Shown: positions 7,963-16,358 of the stretch, in pieces
How positions within the stretch are numbered: the stretch's first letter is position 1
How the letters are laid out: each line of letters opens with the position of its first letter
Assembly: GCA_001797285.1 (NCBI GenBank)
Contig: MGOZ01000037.1
Coordinates: 1-47,875, forward strand
DNA from: Coxiella sp. RIFCSPHIGHO2_12_FULL_42_15
GTDB taxonomy: Bacteria; Pseudomonadota; Gammaproteobacteria; Coxiellales; Coxiellaceae
DNA length: 47,875 nt
Reading direction: 5' to 3'
Made by a program: the position numbers and the translations under genes
The notes under the pieces: model-generated
Database searches by the model: none
The model's input: only the letters and a program-made list of their open reading frames with translations
What the model was told of the DNA's origin: nothing

Positions 7963-8937
7963 TTAACAAACCACGCAGTTTGGCGGTTGGGCCTCTTCGC
8001 CAGCCCCTTTTGGGGGGAGGGCAGCAGCAGGCACACTACTCACACGTTTTCGCCGGCTTTCAGCTTTATTGTTGTGAGCGCTAAATAAGCAAGATGCCGA
8101 AGACGAAGGACATCCTTTTTTAAGATGTGCAGCAGAATCATCACCCGACATTTCAATAATCGCTGCTGGCTCTGACGCCGGGGCAGGAAGTTCTGGCAAA
8201 TTTACAGGTGCTGTAACCGGCAGGGACACGGGTTCTGACAAAAGCGGCGCAGAAGGAAGCACGGTTTCTGAAAAAGCAATAGGCTCTCTTCCAGGCGCAC
8301 CGGGTATTTTTTGCATTTGAGTTTTTAGTACGTCAAACACAATTTCAAAATTAATCAACGTGGGATCAAAAAAAGTGCGCTCACTCTCAATTTTTTGTGT
8401 TGAAATTTCAGCGATTTTTTTCTCAATGATTGCAATCGCTGTTTTGTATTGATTCGTTCCCCAAGCTCGCCCCCAAACACCAATATCTTGTAACGCAATA
8501 TCTAATTTAAATTCTTGTGCAATCACTTGAATTAATTCTCTGATTGCAGAACTATCATTATCATACAAATAACCTTTGCGTTCAGCGTCTAACCATTTAA
8601 TGGCTTTGAGAATTTCTTGCGTCAAAATAATTTTTCGCCCTTCACCAAATTTTGCACCTGATGCACCTAAACTGCCTGAAATTGAAATCAACGTTTGAAA
8701 AACAGTATCGTGTGCTTTTACAATAGCACCGTCTTGCGAATACCGCCGATAGGCTTCTAACAAACGCTCGCTAAACTTATTATACTCAGCAACGAAAGGA
8801 TTCAAGTTAGGGGTAAGAACTTCTTCTAAAAGAGGTAGGGGCGGGGCAACGGCGAGTAATGGGGCTTCTATAGTTCCTTGTCCATTAAGGCTGGCTGATC
8901 CTCTTGTTTTTTTGCCATCACGCTTTTTGGGTTGCAT
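7963..8937 (-). CDS. 324-aa orphan with C-terminal CaaX-like motif
   Basis: An intact ORF starting at an ATG with a strong AAGGAG ribosome site (the longer frame to 8994 lacks one). The N-terminus is basic (MQPKKRDGKKTRG). Residues about 40-220 are helical. A long Pro/Ala/Val-rich linker follows, then a basic patch AESRRKRVSS and a tail ending PPNCVVC-stop. The last four residues, Cys-Val-Val-Cys, fit the eukaryotic CaaX prenylation box, with a basic cluster about 25 residues upstream as in prenylated GTPases. Some Legionella effectors are lipidated this way by the host. There is no signal peptide or membrane helix. No family recognised; a host-directed effector role is inference only. The stop lies 10 bp from a repeat fragment, so the tail could be partly repeat-derived. 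Confidence 0.7.
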   Translation of the reverse strand: MQPKKRDGKKTRGSASLNGQGTIEAPLLAVAPPLPLLEEVLTPNLNPFVAEYNKFSERLLEAYRRYSQDGAIVKAHDTVFQTLISISGSLGASGAKFGEGRKIILTQEILKAIKWLDAERKGYLYDNDSSAIRELIQVIAQEFKLDIALQDIGVWGRAWGTNQYKTAIAIIEKKIAEISTQKIESERTFFDPTLINFEIVFDVLKTQMQKIPGAPGREPIAFSETVLPSAPLLSEPVSLPVTAPVNLPELPAPASEPAAIIEMSGDDSAAHLKKGCPSSSASCLFSAHNNKAESRRKRVSSVPAAALPPKGAGEEAQPPNCVVC

Positions 8938-9054
8938 AAATGACTCCTTGTCACTAATGACGATAAGGTTACTGGATAGGACTAGTATTACCACAAAAAA
9001 GAAAATAATTTTAGTGTTTTAAAAAATTAATCTATTTTTAAGCATTCCCGCGGA

Positions 9055-9431
9055 GTGTCGCCTCGGATTCATGTATACCAATTCCGATCCATTTTTAGGT
9101 TCAAAACTGAATTGCAAAAACAGCTAAGGAAAATAAATTAACCCAAGCTCGTCATCCTCGCGTGAGGCCGTCTAAAGAAATTAAAAAAAATATTGAACTG
9201 TCACGGCTGAATCGCGGGGATCCAAATTTCGATCGTGACGGTAAGAAAGTTTTTTCATAGATTTTAAGATGGATCCCCGTGACTCGGCTGTGAAATTTAA
9301 ATATTTTTCTTAATTTTTGCAGACAGCCTCGCACGAGGATGACGGAGAGTGGACTAATAATTTTATTTTAAATAATTTTATGATGCATAAAAACTCTAAA
9401 AATGGATCGTGATGGGTATATCTGCTGCAAA
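9055..9431. repeat. Family R repeat interrupted by the TA-flanked element (copy 3)
   Basis: 9055-9075 matches the left part of the R element at 16978-16998 with one mismatch, and 9421-9431 matches its continuation (TCTGCTGCAAA). Between them lies the 343-bp element 9076-9418 plus an extra TA. Removing the insert and one TA restores the uninterrupted R sequence, so this is an in-window empty-site comparison. The right inverted end of this R copy is no longer recognisable. Confidence 0.65.
9076..9418. mobile_element. 343-bp near-palindromic MITE-like element (copy 1)
   Basis: The ends are TACCAATTCCGATCC and, inverted, TACCCATCACGATCC, both continuing with ATTTTTAG. They are flanked by TA on each side (9074-9075 and 9419-9420). 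The interior is a long imperfect palindrome: GTCATCCTCGCGTGAGGC at 9152 faces GCCTCGCACGAGGATGAC, and GGGGATCCA faces TGGATCCCC near the centre. TA duplication is typical of IS630/Tc1-mariner transposition. There is no coding capacity, so a helper transposase elsewhere would be needed. A second copy lies inverted at 34954-35357. The rest of the gap 8938-9466 shows nothing else. Confidence 0.8.
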
Positions 9432-9466
9432 GCGGATGATGCAAGGAAGACGATCTTGCCGCGGCA

Positions 9467-9757
9467 TTACTCAGAACGGGACAAGAGTTTTCGAATTCGA
9501 TTTCTTGAAAAAAGCGCTTTCACAAGACCAAAAGCGCTAATAAGCATCCAAAATATTTCTATAATGCCGGAGGCAAGATTCCACGTATAATGTAAAGAAA
9601 TTAAAATTAATATCGAACCTACAAAATTCAGCAAAGAATACAAAACCGAACCTTGTTTTAATCGATTAATTTGCAATAAAAAATAGGCCAATAAAACTAA
9701 TCCTACCCCAACAATACCAATAACATTAAAATAATTTTCAAAAAAATGAGCCATCAT
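9467..9757 (-). CDS. CBU_0592-like small membrane protein
   Basis: A 96-aa protein with three hydrophobic segments: residues about 10-29, 38-56 and 61-81. The sequence YFLLQINRLKQGSVLYSLLN and the following LHYTWNLASGIIEIFWMLIS look like the uncharacterised small inner-membrane family found in Legionella and Coxiella. No function is known. It starts two bases after the DUF2797 stop with an AAGG upstream, making it the last gene of the nadA cluster. The assignment is from recollection of the family, not from an alignment. Confidence 0.75.
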   Translation of the reverse strand: MMAHFFENYFNVIGIVGVGLVLLAYFLLQINRLKQGSVLYSLLNFVGSILILISLHYTWNLASGIIEIFWMLISAFGLVKALFSRNRIRKLLSRSE

Positions 9758-9759
9758 GA

Positions 9760-10584
9760 TTAATTAACCTTTTTCTTAACTGATATTTGTATTTCATATC
9801 CACCATATTTTCTAAGATTAATCACACCAGAATTTAAAATTAAATATTGCCCTTTGATACCCAGTAAAATACCGCTGATTTCTTTTGTTTTATCAAAAGA
9901 TAAACTCGTTATTTTTTCAGGATATTCTAAAACGGGATAAGAAATGGTAACGGTGGTTTCATTTAAAAACTCAATGTCATCTTGAAATTTTTGGCGAATT
10001 TCATTCAGTGATTGATGCGATTGATGAAAAATCTGATCCCGACATTCCAATAAATTCACGTGAGTGACTTCGTTTTTCAACATGGAGCGCCAATTCGTTT
10101 TATCATTGACAAATTTTTTGAGCGCCACTTCCACTAAACCGGCCCGATAGCGATTTTTTACGATAATAATAGGAACCGCTTGCTGTGCGCCCTGATCTAT
10201 CCAACGTGTTGGAATGTGCGTTTCACGAGTTATCCCGACCTTAACTCCAGAAGTATTCGCTAAATAAACAATGTGTGTTTGATGGCAATGATGGTGCGCC
10301 CAATCCTGGGTGTGACATTTCCCTATTTCGACCAAACAACGCTCTGGGTGAATCATGCAAAGATTACACTCCAATAAACGTCGATAACACGGATAACAAT
10401 ATCCTTGTTGAAAACTTCGAGTGGTTTTACGTCCGCACTGAATGCAAAAAATATACCCCGTATAATGCAGCGCCAACGTTTTACCTAAATAATCATTTAA
10501 TAAAATTTCATCTTCACCCAAATGTAAATGATATTGAACAGGATTAGTCAACGTCGTTTTCATTTTTCGTAAGATGTTCGGCAT
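9760..10584 (-). CDS. DUF2797 zinc-ribbon protein
   Basis: A 274-aa protein of the uncharacterised DUF2797 type. Two CxxC knuckles, CIQC (about residues 47-50) and CYPC (66-69), are followed by more cysteines in ECNLCMIHPERC, which should bind one or two zinc ions. Then comes a domain with VYLANTSGVKVGITR and WIDQGAQQAVPIIIV, reminiscent of a GIY-YIG-like strand pattern. Its biochemical role is unknown. It lies 25 bases after the ferredoxin gene and just before the small membrane protein, so it belongs to the same transcript. The start may be the first ATG or the one seven codons later. Confidence 0.85.
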   Translation of the reverse strand: MPNILRKMKTTLTNPVQYHLHLGEDEILLNDYLGKTLALHYTGYIFCIQCGRKTTRSFQQGYCYPCYRRLLECNLCMIHPERCLVEIGKCHTQDWAHHHCHQTHIVYLANTSGVKVGITRETHIPTRWIDQGAQQAVPIIIVKNRYRAGLVEVALKKFVNDKTNWRSMLKNEVTHVNLLECRDQIFHQSHQSLNEIRQKFQDDIEFLNETTVTISYPVLEYPEKITSLSFDKTKEISGILLGIKGQYLILNSGVINLRKYGGYEIQISVKKKVN

Positions 10585-10609
10585 TCTTAAAATCTTTTAG
10601 TCAAATGGG

Positions 10610-10972
10610 TTAATCGGTCGTGGTCTGCCGATATAAAATAAATGCTTCGACAGGTTTCCCCTGCAGAAGATGTTCTTGAATAATTCGCTCAATCACGGGG
10701 GGTGTGCATGAGTGATACCAAATTCCCTCCGGGTAAACAACGGCAATAGGACCATGACCACAGATTCTCAAACAATTGGCTTTCGTGCGATAAATACCGC
10801 CCTGCTCACTGAGATTTAATGCTTGCAAACGAGATTTTAAATATTCCCACGATTCGAGTCCTTGCTCAAGTGTTGCGCATTTCGCTTTGCTTTGATCACA
10901 ACAGAGAAAAATATGATGTTGAATTTTATCGATGCCTAATTCAGTGATTTTTGATTGTATGAAATTATCCAT
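10610..10972 (-). CDS. Thioredoxin-fold [2Fe-2S] ferredoxin
   Basis: A 120-aa electron carrier of the thioredoxin-like ferredoxin family. Cysteines in [12 protein letters not shown] and [20 protein letters not shown] match the family arrangement, including the characteristic GPxxxVYPEGxWY tail. The start at 10972 is chosen because the eight bases ATGGATAA overlap the nadA stop, indicating translational coupling; the longer frame to 11056 lies inside nadA. Its position after nadA and the large oxidoreductase suggests it supplies electrons to, or shuttles from, an iron-sulfur enzyme in this cluster; the partner is not proven. Confidence 0.88.
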   Translation of the reverse strand: MDNFIQSKITELGIDKIQHHIFLCCDQSKAKCATLEQGLESWEYLKSRLQALNLSEQGGIYRTKANCLRICGHGPIAVVYPEGIWYHSCTPPVIERIIQEHLLQGKPVEAFILYRQTTTD

Positions 10973-12014
10973 TAAAATTATCCTTCGAAAAATCCAGCAT
11001 TCTTTGTAACGGTTTACGGGCTTTTTCCATAATATCTGCAGCAATGATAATTTCATTGCTCTCTACCATGAGTGAACGCTCGAGAATATCTAACGTATTC
11101 ATTGCCATCCACGGACAATGCCCGCAACTACGACACGTGGCACCCACACCCGCCGTGGGTGCCTCAATCAATGTTTTTTGCGGCGAATATTGTTGCATTT
11201 TATAAAAAATGCCGCGATCGGTCGCCACAATAAATTGCTGGTTCGGTAATGTTTGGGTGGCGTTTAATAAGCGTGTTGTAGAACCCACCACATCCGCTAA
11301 TTCAATCACCGCCGGTGGCGACTCTGGGTGAACCAGTACCGCAGCTTCTGGATACTGTTGCATTAACGCTTTCAATGCTTGTGCTTTAAATTCTTCATGC
11401 ACAATACACGCGCCTTGCCACAACAATAGATCAGCGCCCGTTTCTTTTTGGATATAATGTCCAAGGTAACGATCTGGCGCCCATAGGATTTTTTTACCTT
11501 CTGCTTGCAAATGCAGAATAATTTCAATGGCGTTGGAAGAAGTCACTGTCCAATCCGCCAACGCTTTCACTGCCGCTGAGGTATTGACATAGACGACAAC
11601 CGTTCGATCGGGATGCTGCTGAATAAATTGAGCAAAGGCATCTTCTGGACAGCTAAGATCAAGTGAACACGTCGCTTCCAACGTTGGCATCAACACTTTT
11701 TTTTCAGGATTTAAAATTTTTGCGCTCTCACCCATAAAGCGCACTCCACACACCATCAATACGTTGGCGGGACTGGCTACCCCCTTCTGCGCCATAGCAA
11801 GCGAGTCACCAATAAAACCGCCGGTTGCATCTGCTAACGCCTGAATGTCGGGGTCCGTGTAATAATGCGCAATAATCATGGCGTTCTTTGCTTTCAGCAA
11901 TGTCGCTATACGTGCAATTTGCACGTCCCGCTCTTCTTTAGAACGAAAAACAGGCGATTTCGTCAAAAGTACTTCAAAACTCGGTACCTTAAGTAGGGTG
12001 GTTGATTTCGACAT
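10965..12014 (-). CDS. nadA: Quinolinate synthase A
   Basis: Condenses iminoaspartate with dihydroxyacetone phosphate to quinolinate in de novo NAD synthesis; a [4Fe-4S] enzyme. The 349-aa length equals that of E. coli NadA. Signature blocks are [46 protein letters not shown] and the C-terminal [15 protein letters not shown], which holds the third cluster cysteine together with extra cysteines. No nadB or nadC is in the window. Gene order places glpE upstream and the thioredoxin-fold ferredoxin directly downstream. Confidence 0.97.
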   Translation of the reverse strand: MSKSTTLLKVPSFEVLLTKSPVFRSKEERDVQIARIATLLKAKNAMIIAHYYTDPDIQALADATGGFIGDSLAMAQKGVASPANVLMVCGVRFMGESAKILNPEKKVLMPTLEATCSLDLSCPEDAFAQFIQQHPDRTVVVYVNTSAAVKALADWTVTSSNAIEIILHLQAEGKKILWAPDRYLGHYIQKETGADLLLWQGACIVHEEFKAQALKALMQQYPEAAVLVHPESPPAVIELADVVGSTTRLLNATQTLPNQQFIVATDRGIFYKMQQYSPQKTLIEAPTAGVGATCRSCGHCPWMAMNTLDILERSLMVESNEIIIAADIMEKARKPLQRMLDFSKDNFNG

Positions 12015-12046
12015 GAATGAATAAGCTCTTAACTTTTCAGCAATTT

Positions 12047-12367
12047 TTACGTTTTTTTGGTGCCACTGGTGTAGTGATGCGATCTCCAGCTCTCAAAGCC
12101 CCCCATTAAACTGTACACCTTGCTAAAACCTTGGTCAATCAAATATTGTGCGACGGATTGGCTACTAATACCATGATAACAATAAACTAAAATAGGCGTT
12201 TGACTGTCGGTGTTTTTACAAAAATCGTTGAGCTCTGCCACTGAAAGATGCGTCGCACCGGTAATATGTTCCGCTTCGTAACTGGCTTGATCACGCACAT
12301 CAATGACGATGACTTCCGTTTTATGCAGTAACTCTTTTGCTTCTTGGTAAGTCAATTGCTGATACAT
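12047..12367 (-). CDS. glpE: GlpE-like single-domain rhodanese (thiosulfate sulfurtransferase)
   Basis: Transfers sulfane sulfur to an acceptor through a cysteine persulfide. The 106-aa size matches GlpE. The active-site loop CYHGISS is the GlpE-type loop (CYHGxSS), and [20 protein letters not shown] is the standard rhodanese entry motif. The start at 12367 lies 16 bases after the upstream oxidoreductase stop; longer frames run into that gene. Its place between a sulfide-dehydrogenase-like oxidoreductase and the iron-sulfur enzyme NadA suggests a sulfur-handling role, but that is inference. Confidence 0.9.
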   Translation of the reverse strand: MYQQLTYQEAKELLHKTEVIVIDVRDQASYEAEHITGATHLSVAELNDFCKNTDSQTPILVYCYHGISSQSVAQYLIDQGFSKVYSLMGGFESWRSHHYTSGTKKT

Positions 12368-12383
12368 AACATTTATCCAATAC

Positions 12384-15300
12384 TTAAATTTTAATGATAT
12401 CATATTTTGCGAAAAGATAATCCAGCCACTGATTCGATAACCGTTCTTGCACTTTATTTTGATTGAGACGTTCGTCGATATGAGCAATGTCAATCATTTC
12501 CATCGGCTGCTCTTGCCACGAACACGCATACACCGCTTTTGTTCGTTTACCCGTGATCGGATCAACTTGCCACTGCAAACACTGCGCACAAACCCCCTTT
12601 AACATGCATTGCATCGCACCATAAACGGAGCCAAAAAATTTCGCTTCTTCCTGAAAATAAGGACGTAATAAACCATTTCGTCCCTGTTGCATGCGCCGCA
12701 ATAATTCTGCAGAACCCACCACAATAACACGATTGATTTCTTGCAATCGGATGGTGGGTATCATCGTATCACATTTTTTCTGACCTAATGCGTAATCACG
12801 TAGGGCTAAAATTAATTCGCCACTCGCCGCATGATCTTGTGCACGAATATTTTTTATTGTGCTTCCCGTTGCTGTCACCCACAACACCACATCGGATAAT
12901 TTTTCAATTTCTTCACGATTAAAAACGGATTTTTCAGATTCCATACAGGCAACAAATAATATTCGATGACCGCGGCTGCGTAATACTGGCGACAACGAAC
13001 GCAACTGTGCAATGGCCATAGTACCACCCACGATCATGATGGTTTCGGGTGTCTCTGGAATTTTCGTATTAACCCCCGTAGGCCCCATCACAGCAATCGG
13101 ATCCCCAGACTGAAAGGTGGCGACCAATCGACTACTGACACCACGTTCTAAAATGAGAAAAGATAACAAATCACTATCTGGCAAATGTTTCGATGCTAAT
13201 AAAGCCATGGCTTCCGTTTGCAAGCACGTGGCATCCACCTTAATGGCCGAAGCTTCATAATTTTGTAGGCGATAGAATTGCCCTGGGCGAAAATTTTTAG
13301 CCGCCATCGGTGCACGCACCACCAACTCTATTAAATCATCTCCCTGTCGCGTCACCGAACAAACCGTTGCGTTGAATAATCCCAGCATTTGTTGTTTAAA
13401 ATAATGATATTCATCATCATGCCCAAAACTAGGCTGTTGTAATATTTTTTTAATAATCGCCGGGTACACCCGTTTTGCAGACGCAATCGCTTTAACAACG
13501 CTACCATGAAAAACGGGGTGCGTGTCTCCTAAAAAAGAAACACGATAATTCTTCTCCTGATAACTGGTAAAAGGACCAAACTCCGGCGCTTTTACATGTG
13601 GCAAACCACGAACCGCTTGCAAATGACTTTCCACTTCTTCAAAACGTTGATAATTATTCTCTTCACGCACAAAGGTACCGCGATGTTCAAATTCATAAGC
13701 AATATTCGGCTTTGCACCGGTTGCAACGAAGATTGCGCGCGCGGGTAACGTTTTTATCGCGTCTGAGTGATGCCAGCGGCCTTCTTCATCTTGGATTAAA
13801 ACGCGACATTTTAACGCGCTAACGGCACCGCTCTCATCTAAAATAACCGCGTCAGGTTCTAAACCTTCCGCATAATAGATACCCTCTTCAAACGCTTTAC
13901 TGACTTCTTCATGATTTCGACGATAGGCAGGAGATTCTTGCATATTACGGCGATACGCAATGGTAACACCGCCCCATTCACGAATTAATGAAATAAAATC
14001 CGGTTCACGATGTTCACGTGATGCACGTTCACGCTCTTCTTGTACTTGATGCGCATGCTGCAGAAATTCATCTAAAATAGCTAACCCACGTTCGTCAAAA
14101 GAACGACGCACGGTTTCTGCACTTTGATATTCCGATAAAATACGATAACGATGCGCTGTTTTTTCCACTTGCGCAATATAATACGCTTGTACTTCCGTTG
14201 CGGTATCAACACCTGTTAATCCACCTCCAATTACAACGGCTGGCAAGCGCACTTCTAAGTTAGCGAGACTGGAAAATTTGGCAGCGCCCGTTAATTGCAA
14301 GGCCATCAAAAAATCATTGGCTTGCCGCATTCCTGACGCTAGACTATTAGGGATAATTAATTCTCGCGGCAAACCTGCACCCACGGCGACAGCCAAATGA
14401 TCGAAACCTAATGTCCATGCATCTTCAACCTGCAACGTACCACCAAATCGAACGGAACCATACACTTGAAAATACGGACGACGCATTAAACTAATGTAAA
14501 TTAATTTCAGAAAATTTTTATCCCAACGGACCGTAATACCATACTCCGCAACACCACCAAATCCTGCCATTAACCGATTATCCAACGCTTCTTTAATGGA
14601 GGAGTAATCACGAATGGGTGCTGTTACATAATGAGATGGCAACGGTTCAATCTTCAAGCCATCGGTTCCTACCACAGCACAGCCTTCCATTAATAAATGA
14701 TGCGCCAAAGTAAATCCTGCGGGCCCCATCCCCATCACTAATACTTTTTTTCCGTTGTAAGGTTTTGCGATCCATTGCTCTTTTCGCAAAGGATTCCAAC
14801 GCGTGAATAAATCATAAATTTCAACGCCAAACGGTAATTCCAACACATCGGTTAACACACGCGTTTCAATTTGCGGAATATTGACCGGCTCTTGCTTTTG
14901 ATAGATGCACGCTTTCATGCAATCATTGCAGATGCGATGGCCCGTGGCCGGACACATGGGGTTATCGATCATCACCACCGCGAGTGCCGCAACGTTATAA
15001 CCTGATTTCTTGAGAAAATGCATTTCGGAAATTTTTTCTTCTAACGGGCAGCCCGTTAAAATTTCATTGAGCGGATTGCGTTTTAAACCCATCTCAGGTG
15101 CGGTTTTTTTAACGGGAAAGCCCTTCGAACAAAAATCACCATCCGTTTTGTGGCAGTACACACAATAATGTGCTTCATCTAAAACTTGACGACGCGTCAT
15201 GCGCTCGTCCGTTAATTTGAATCCATCGCGATGACGCCACTGTCGCGGTGATCCTTGTAAACGCTCCAGCTCATCGCCCACCGGTTCTACATTCACTAAA

Positions 15301-15914
15301 TTACCGTAATCCAAACGTCCTGGAGAATGAAAACTCACCCAACCCAATACCGCTTCTTTTCCAGTGTCAGAATGCAATGCTTGTACGCACCACGCAACTA
15401 ATTGCGAAATCGCATCAGAATATTTTTCTGGTTCCGCCAAAATCTTCTGAGCAAAATGTGCAACCGCCCATTCACGATCATGACTGTCGAGTTGATGCTG
15501 TTTCAACTGTGTTGTCAACCACGCATCTAAAATTTCAAACGTCGGTAATGCCGCGGCTTGTTTTAGGGCACGCCGTGCTTCTCGTAATACAAAATGTTTT
15601 TTAAATTCAAAAATAGGATCATGACTTCTAACCTTTGCTTGTAGCTGCAACACGTCCTGTTGAATATTGAAAAGCTCAGCGATAAAAGTTTCCAACACGG
15701 GTGAAACGTCAATCAATAATTGACTCATTTCTTTAGGGTCAGTGCAATGTCCAGCACGGTAATTCAATAACGAGTCGTGAAGCAGCACATCACTTTTTTC
15801 AAGAGAATGAAGAAACTGGTTATCCAGTTTGGAGAGACCCGCCGGTGTCAGCAATTCTTGAAAGGAAAATCCTCTAAATTGCGAAGTGCTACTTTTCATA
15901 GAAATTCTATCCAT
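12384..15914 (-). CDS. Giant fused flavo/iron-sulfur pyridine nucleotide oxidoreductase
   Basis: A 1176-aa fusion. After a helical N-terminal 240 residues comes a GltD/dihydropyrimidine-dehydrogenase-type cysteine region (YCVYCHKTDGDFCSKG at about 247, GCPLEEKI at about 290, CPATGHRICNDCMKACI at about 317-335). An FAD fold follows with VLVMGMGPAGFTLAHHLL (about 390) and an NAD(P) fold with VVIGGGLTGVDTATEV (about 563). Residues about 850-1060 form a ferredoxin-reductase-like domain (RPGQFYRLQNY, GPTGVNTKIP, IVGGTMAIAQL). The end has a PyrK-like cysteine cluster (MQCMLKGVCAQC...YACSW). In one chain it joins the two halves seen as sulfide dehydrogenase/NADH-dependent ferredoxin:NADP oxidoreductase subunits. 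Substrate is unknown. A start at 15899 is also possible, since TATAAT sits only 12 bases before 15914. Confidence 0.85.
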   Translation of the reverse strand: MDRISMKSSTSQFRGFSFQELLTPAGLSKLDNQFLHSLEKSDVLLHDSLLNYRAGHCTDPKEMSQLLIDVSPVLETFIAELFNIQQDVLQLQAKVRSHDPIFEFKKHFVLREARRALKQAAALPTFEILDAWLTTQLKQHQLDSHDREWAVAHFAQKILAEPEKYSDAISQLVAWCVQALHSDTGKEAVLGWVSFHSPGRLDYGNLVNVEPVGDELERLQGSPRQWRHRDGFKLTDERMTRRQVLDEAHYCVYCHKTDGDFCSKGFPVKKTAPEMGLKRNPLNEILTGCPLEEKISEMHFLKKSGYNVAALAVVMIDNPMCPATGHRICNDCMKACIYQKQEPVNIPQIETRVLTDVLELPFGVEIYDLFTRWNPLRKEQWIAKPYNGKKVLVMGMGPAGFTLAHHLLMEGCAVVGTDGLKIEPLPSHYVTAPIRDYSSIKEALDNRLMAGFGGVAEYGITVRWDKNFLKLIYISLMRRPYFQVYGSVRFGGTLQVEDAWTLGFDHLAVAVGAGLPRELIIPNSLASGMRQANDFLMALQLTGAAKFSSLANLEVRLPAVVIGGGLTGVDTATEVQAYYIAQVEKTAHRYRILSEYQSAETVRRSFDERGLAILDEFLQHAHQVQEERERASREHREPDFISLIREWGGVTIAYRRNMQESPAYRRNHEEVSKAFEEGIYYAEGLEPDAVILDESGAVSALKCRVLIQDEEGRWHHSDAIKTLPARAIFVATGAKPNIAYEFEHRGTFVREENNYQRFEEVESHLQAVRGLPHVKAPEFGPFTSYQEKNYRVSFLGDTHPVFHGSVVKAIASAKRVYPAIIKKILQQPSFGHDDEYHYFKQQMLGLFNATVCSVTRQGDDLIELVVRAPMAAKNFRPGQFYRLQNYEASAIKVDATCLQTEAMALLASKHLPDSDLLSFLILERGVSSRLVATFQSGDPIAVMGPTGVNTKIPETPETIMIVGGTMAIAQLRSLSPVLRSRGHRILFVACMESEKSVFNREEIEKLSDVVLWVTATGSTIKNIRAQDHAASGELILALRDYALGQKKCDTMIPTIRLQEINRVIVVGSAELLRRMQQGRNGLLRPYFQEEAKFFGSVYGAMQCMLKGVCAQCLQWQVDPITGKRTKAVYACSWQEQPMEMIDIAHIDERLNQNKVQERLSNQWLDYLFAKYDIIKI

Positions 15915-15925
15915 ATCGATATATC

Positions 15926-15931
15926 ATTATA
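15926..15931 (-). promoter_or_regulatory. Candidate -10 box of the oxidoreductase-glpE-nadA cluster
   Basis: The minus strand carries a perfect TATAAT here. Transcription would begin near 15919, making the ATG at 15914 almost leaderless and favouring the ATG at 15899. No convincing -35 box is seen at 16-18 bases upstream. Confidence 0.4.
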
Positions 15932-15963
15932 CAGGTATTCATGACTCCAATAACCGAGGCGAT

Positions 15964-16155
15964 ATGTTTAAAAAAACCCCCATTAATAAAAAGTTCATGA
16001 GTTTCATCGACGAAGCGCTCAATGAGTTTAACCGAACGTACCCCCCCTCACCTGCACAACAAGCTGAGATTGATAAATATCAGCAAATTTATCAGCTGCG
16101 TGATCATGCCACACCCCTTAAAAAAGATAAAGATATGTGGGATTTTGAAGGGTAA
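15964..16155 (+). CDS. CBU_0585-like small protein
   Basis: A 63-aa protein, MFKKTPINKKFMSFIDEALN onward, with a PPSPAQQAEIDKYQQIYQLR segment and an acidic end DMWDFEG. The ATG at 15964 is preceded by CCGAGG; the longer frame from 15886 overlaps the divergent oxidoreductase gene. The pattern (short basic start, AEIxKYxxIxxLRD) resembles a tiny uncharacterised family known from Coxiella and Legionella. It contains no catalytic motif. Its stop codon TAA lies inside the 9-bp duplicated target of the element at 16160-16340, so that insertion landed precisely on the gene's end. Confidence 0.7.
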   Translation: MFKKTPINKKFMSFIDEALNEFNRTYPPSPAQQAEIDKYQQIYQLRDHATPLKKDKDMWDFEG

Positions 16156-16159
16156 CACC

Positions 16160-16340
16160 CAGCAATTCCCCAAGTTCATTATCTAGCAACTTATTGTTTT
16201 AGAAAACAAAAGATTGAAACAGTGGGGGATTATCAAGGGGGAGCTTTGCGCGCTCCCCCTTGATCGCGAGGATGCAGGTCCCCTGCAGCCCGCGTCAATA
16301 AAAGGGAAGGAGTTCTCCATCGAAAGATGGGGAATTCCTG
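16160..16340. mobile_element. 181-bp MITE-like element with 9-bp target duplication
   Basis: The ends CAGCAATTCCCC and GGGGAATTCCTG are inverted repeats (one mismatch), flanked by GGTAACACC at 16151-16159 and 16341-16349. Inside are two strong stems. One is CAAGGGGGAGC/GCTCCCCCTTG (16234-16262). The other is an imperfect stem capped by a GAAA tetraloop (16308-16339). The first 33 bases (16160-16192) recur identically at 26040-26072. No coding capacity. It separates the CBU_0585-like gene from the convergent glutaredoxin gene and its stems could act as a bidirectional terminator. Confidence 0.75.
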
Positions 16341-16358
16341 GGTAACACCCACCGTCTG

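Noticed and set aside
7650-8036. 128-aa open frame on the minus strand
   Set aside because: It is made of repeat fragments and overlaps the end of the better supported CaaX-ended gene in another frame; composition does not look like protein.
9402-9590. 62-aa plus-strand open frame
   Set aside because: Runs out of the 343-bp element into the antisense of the small membrane protein; no ribosome site.
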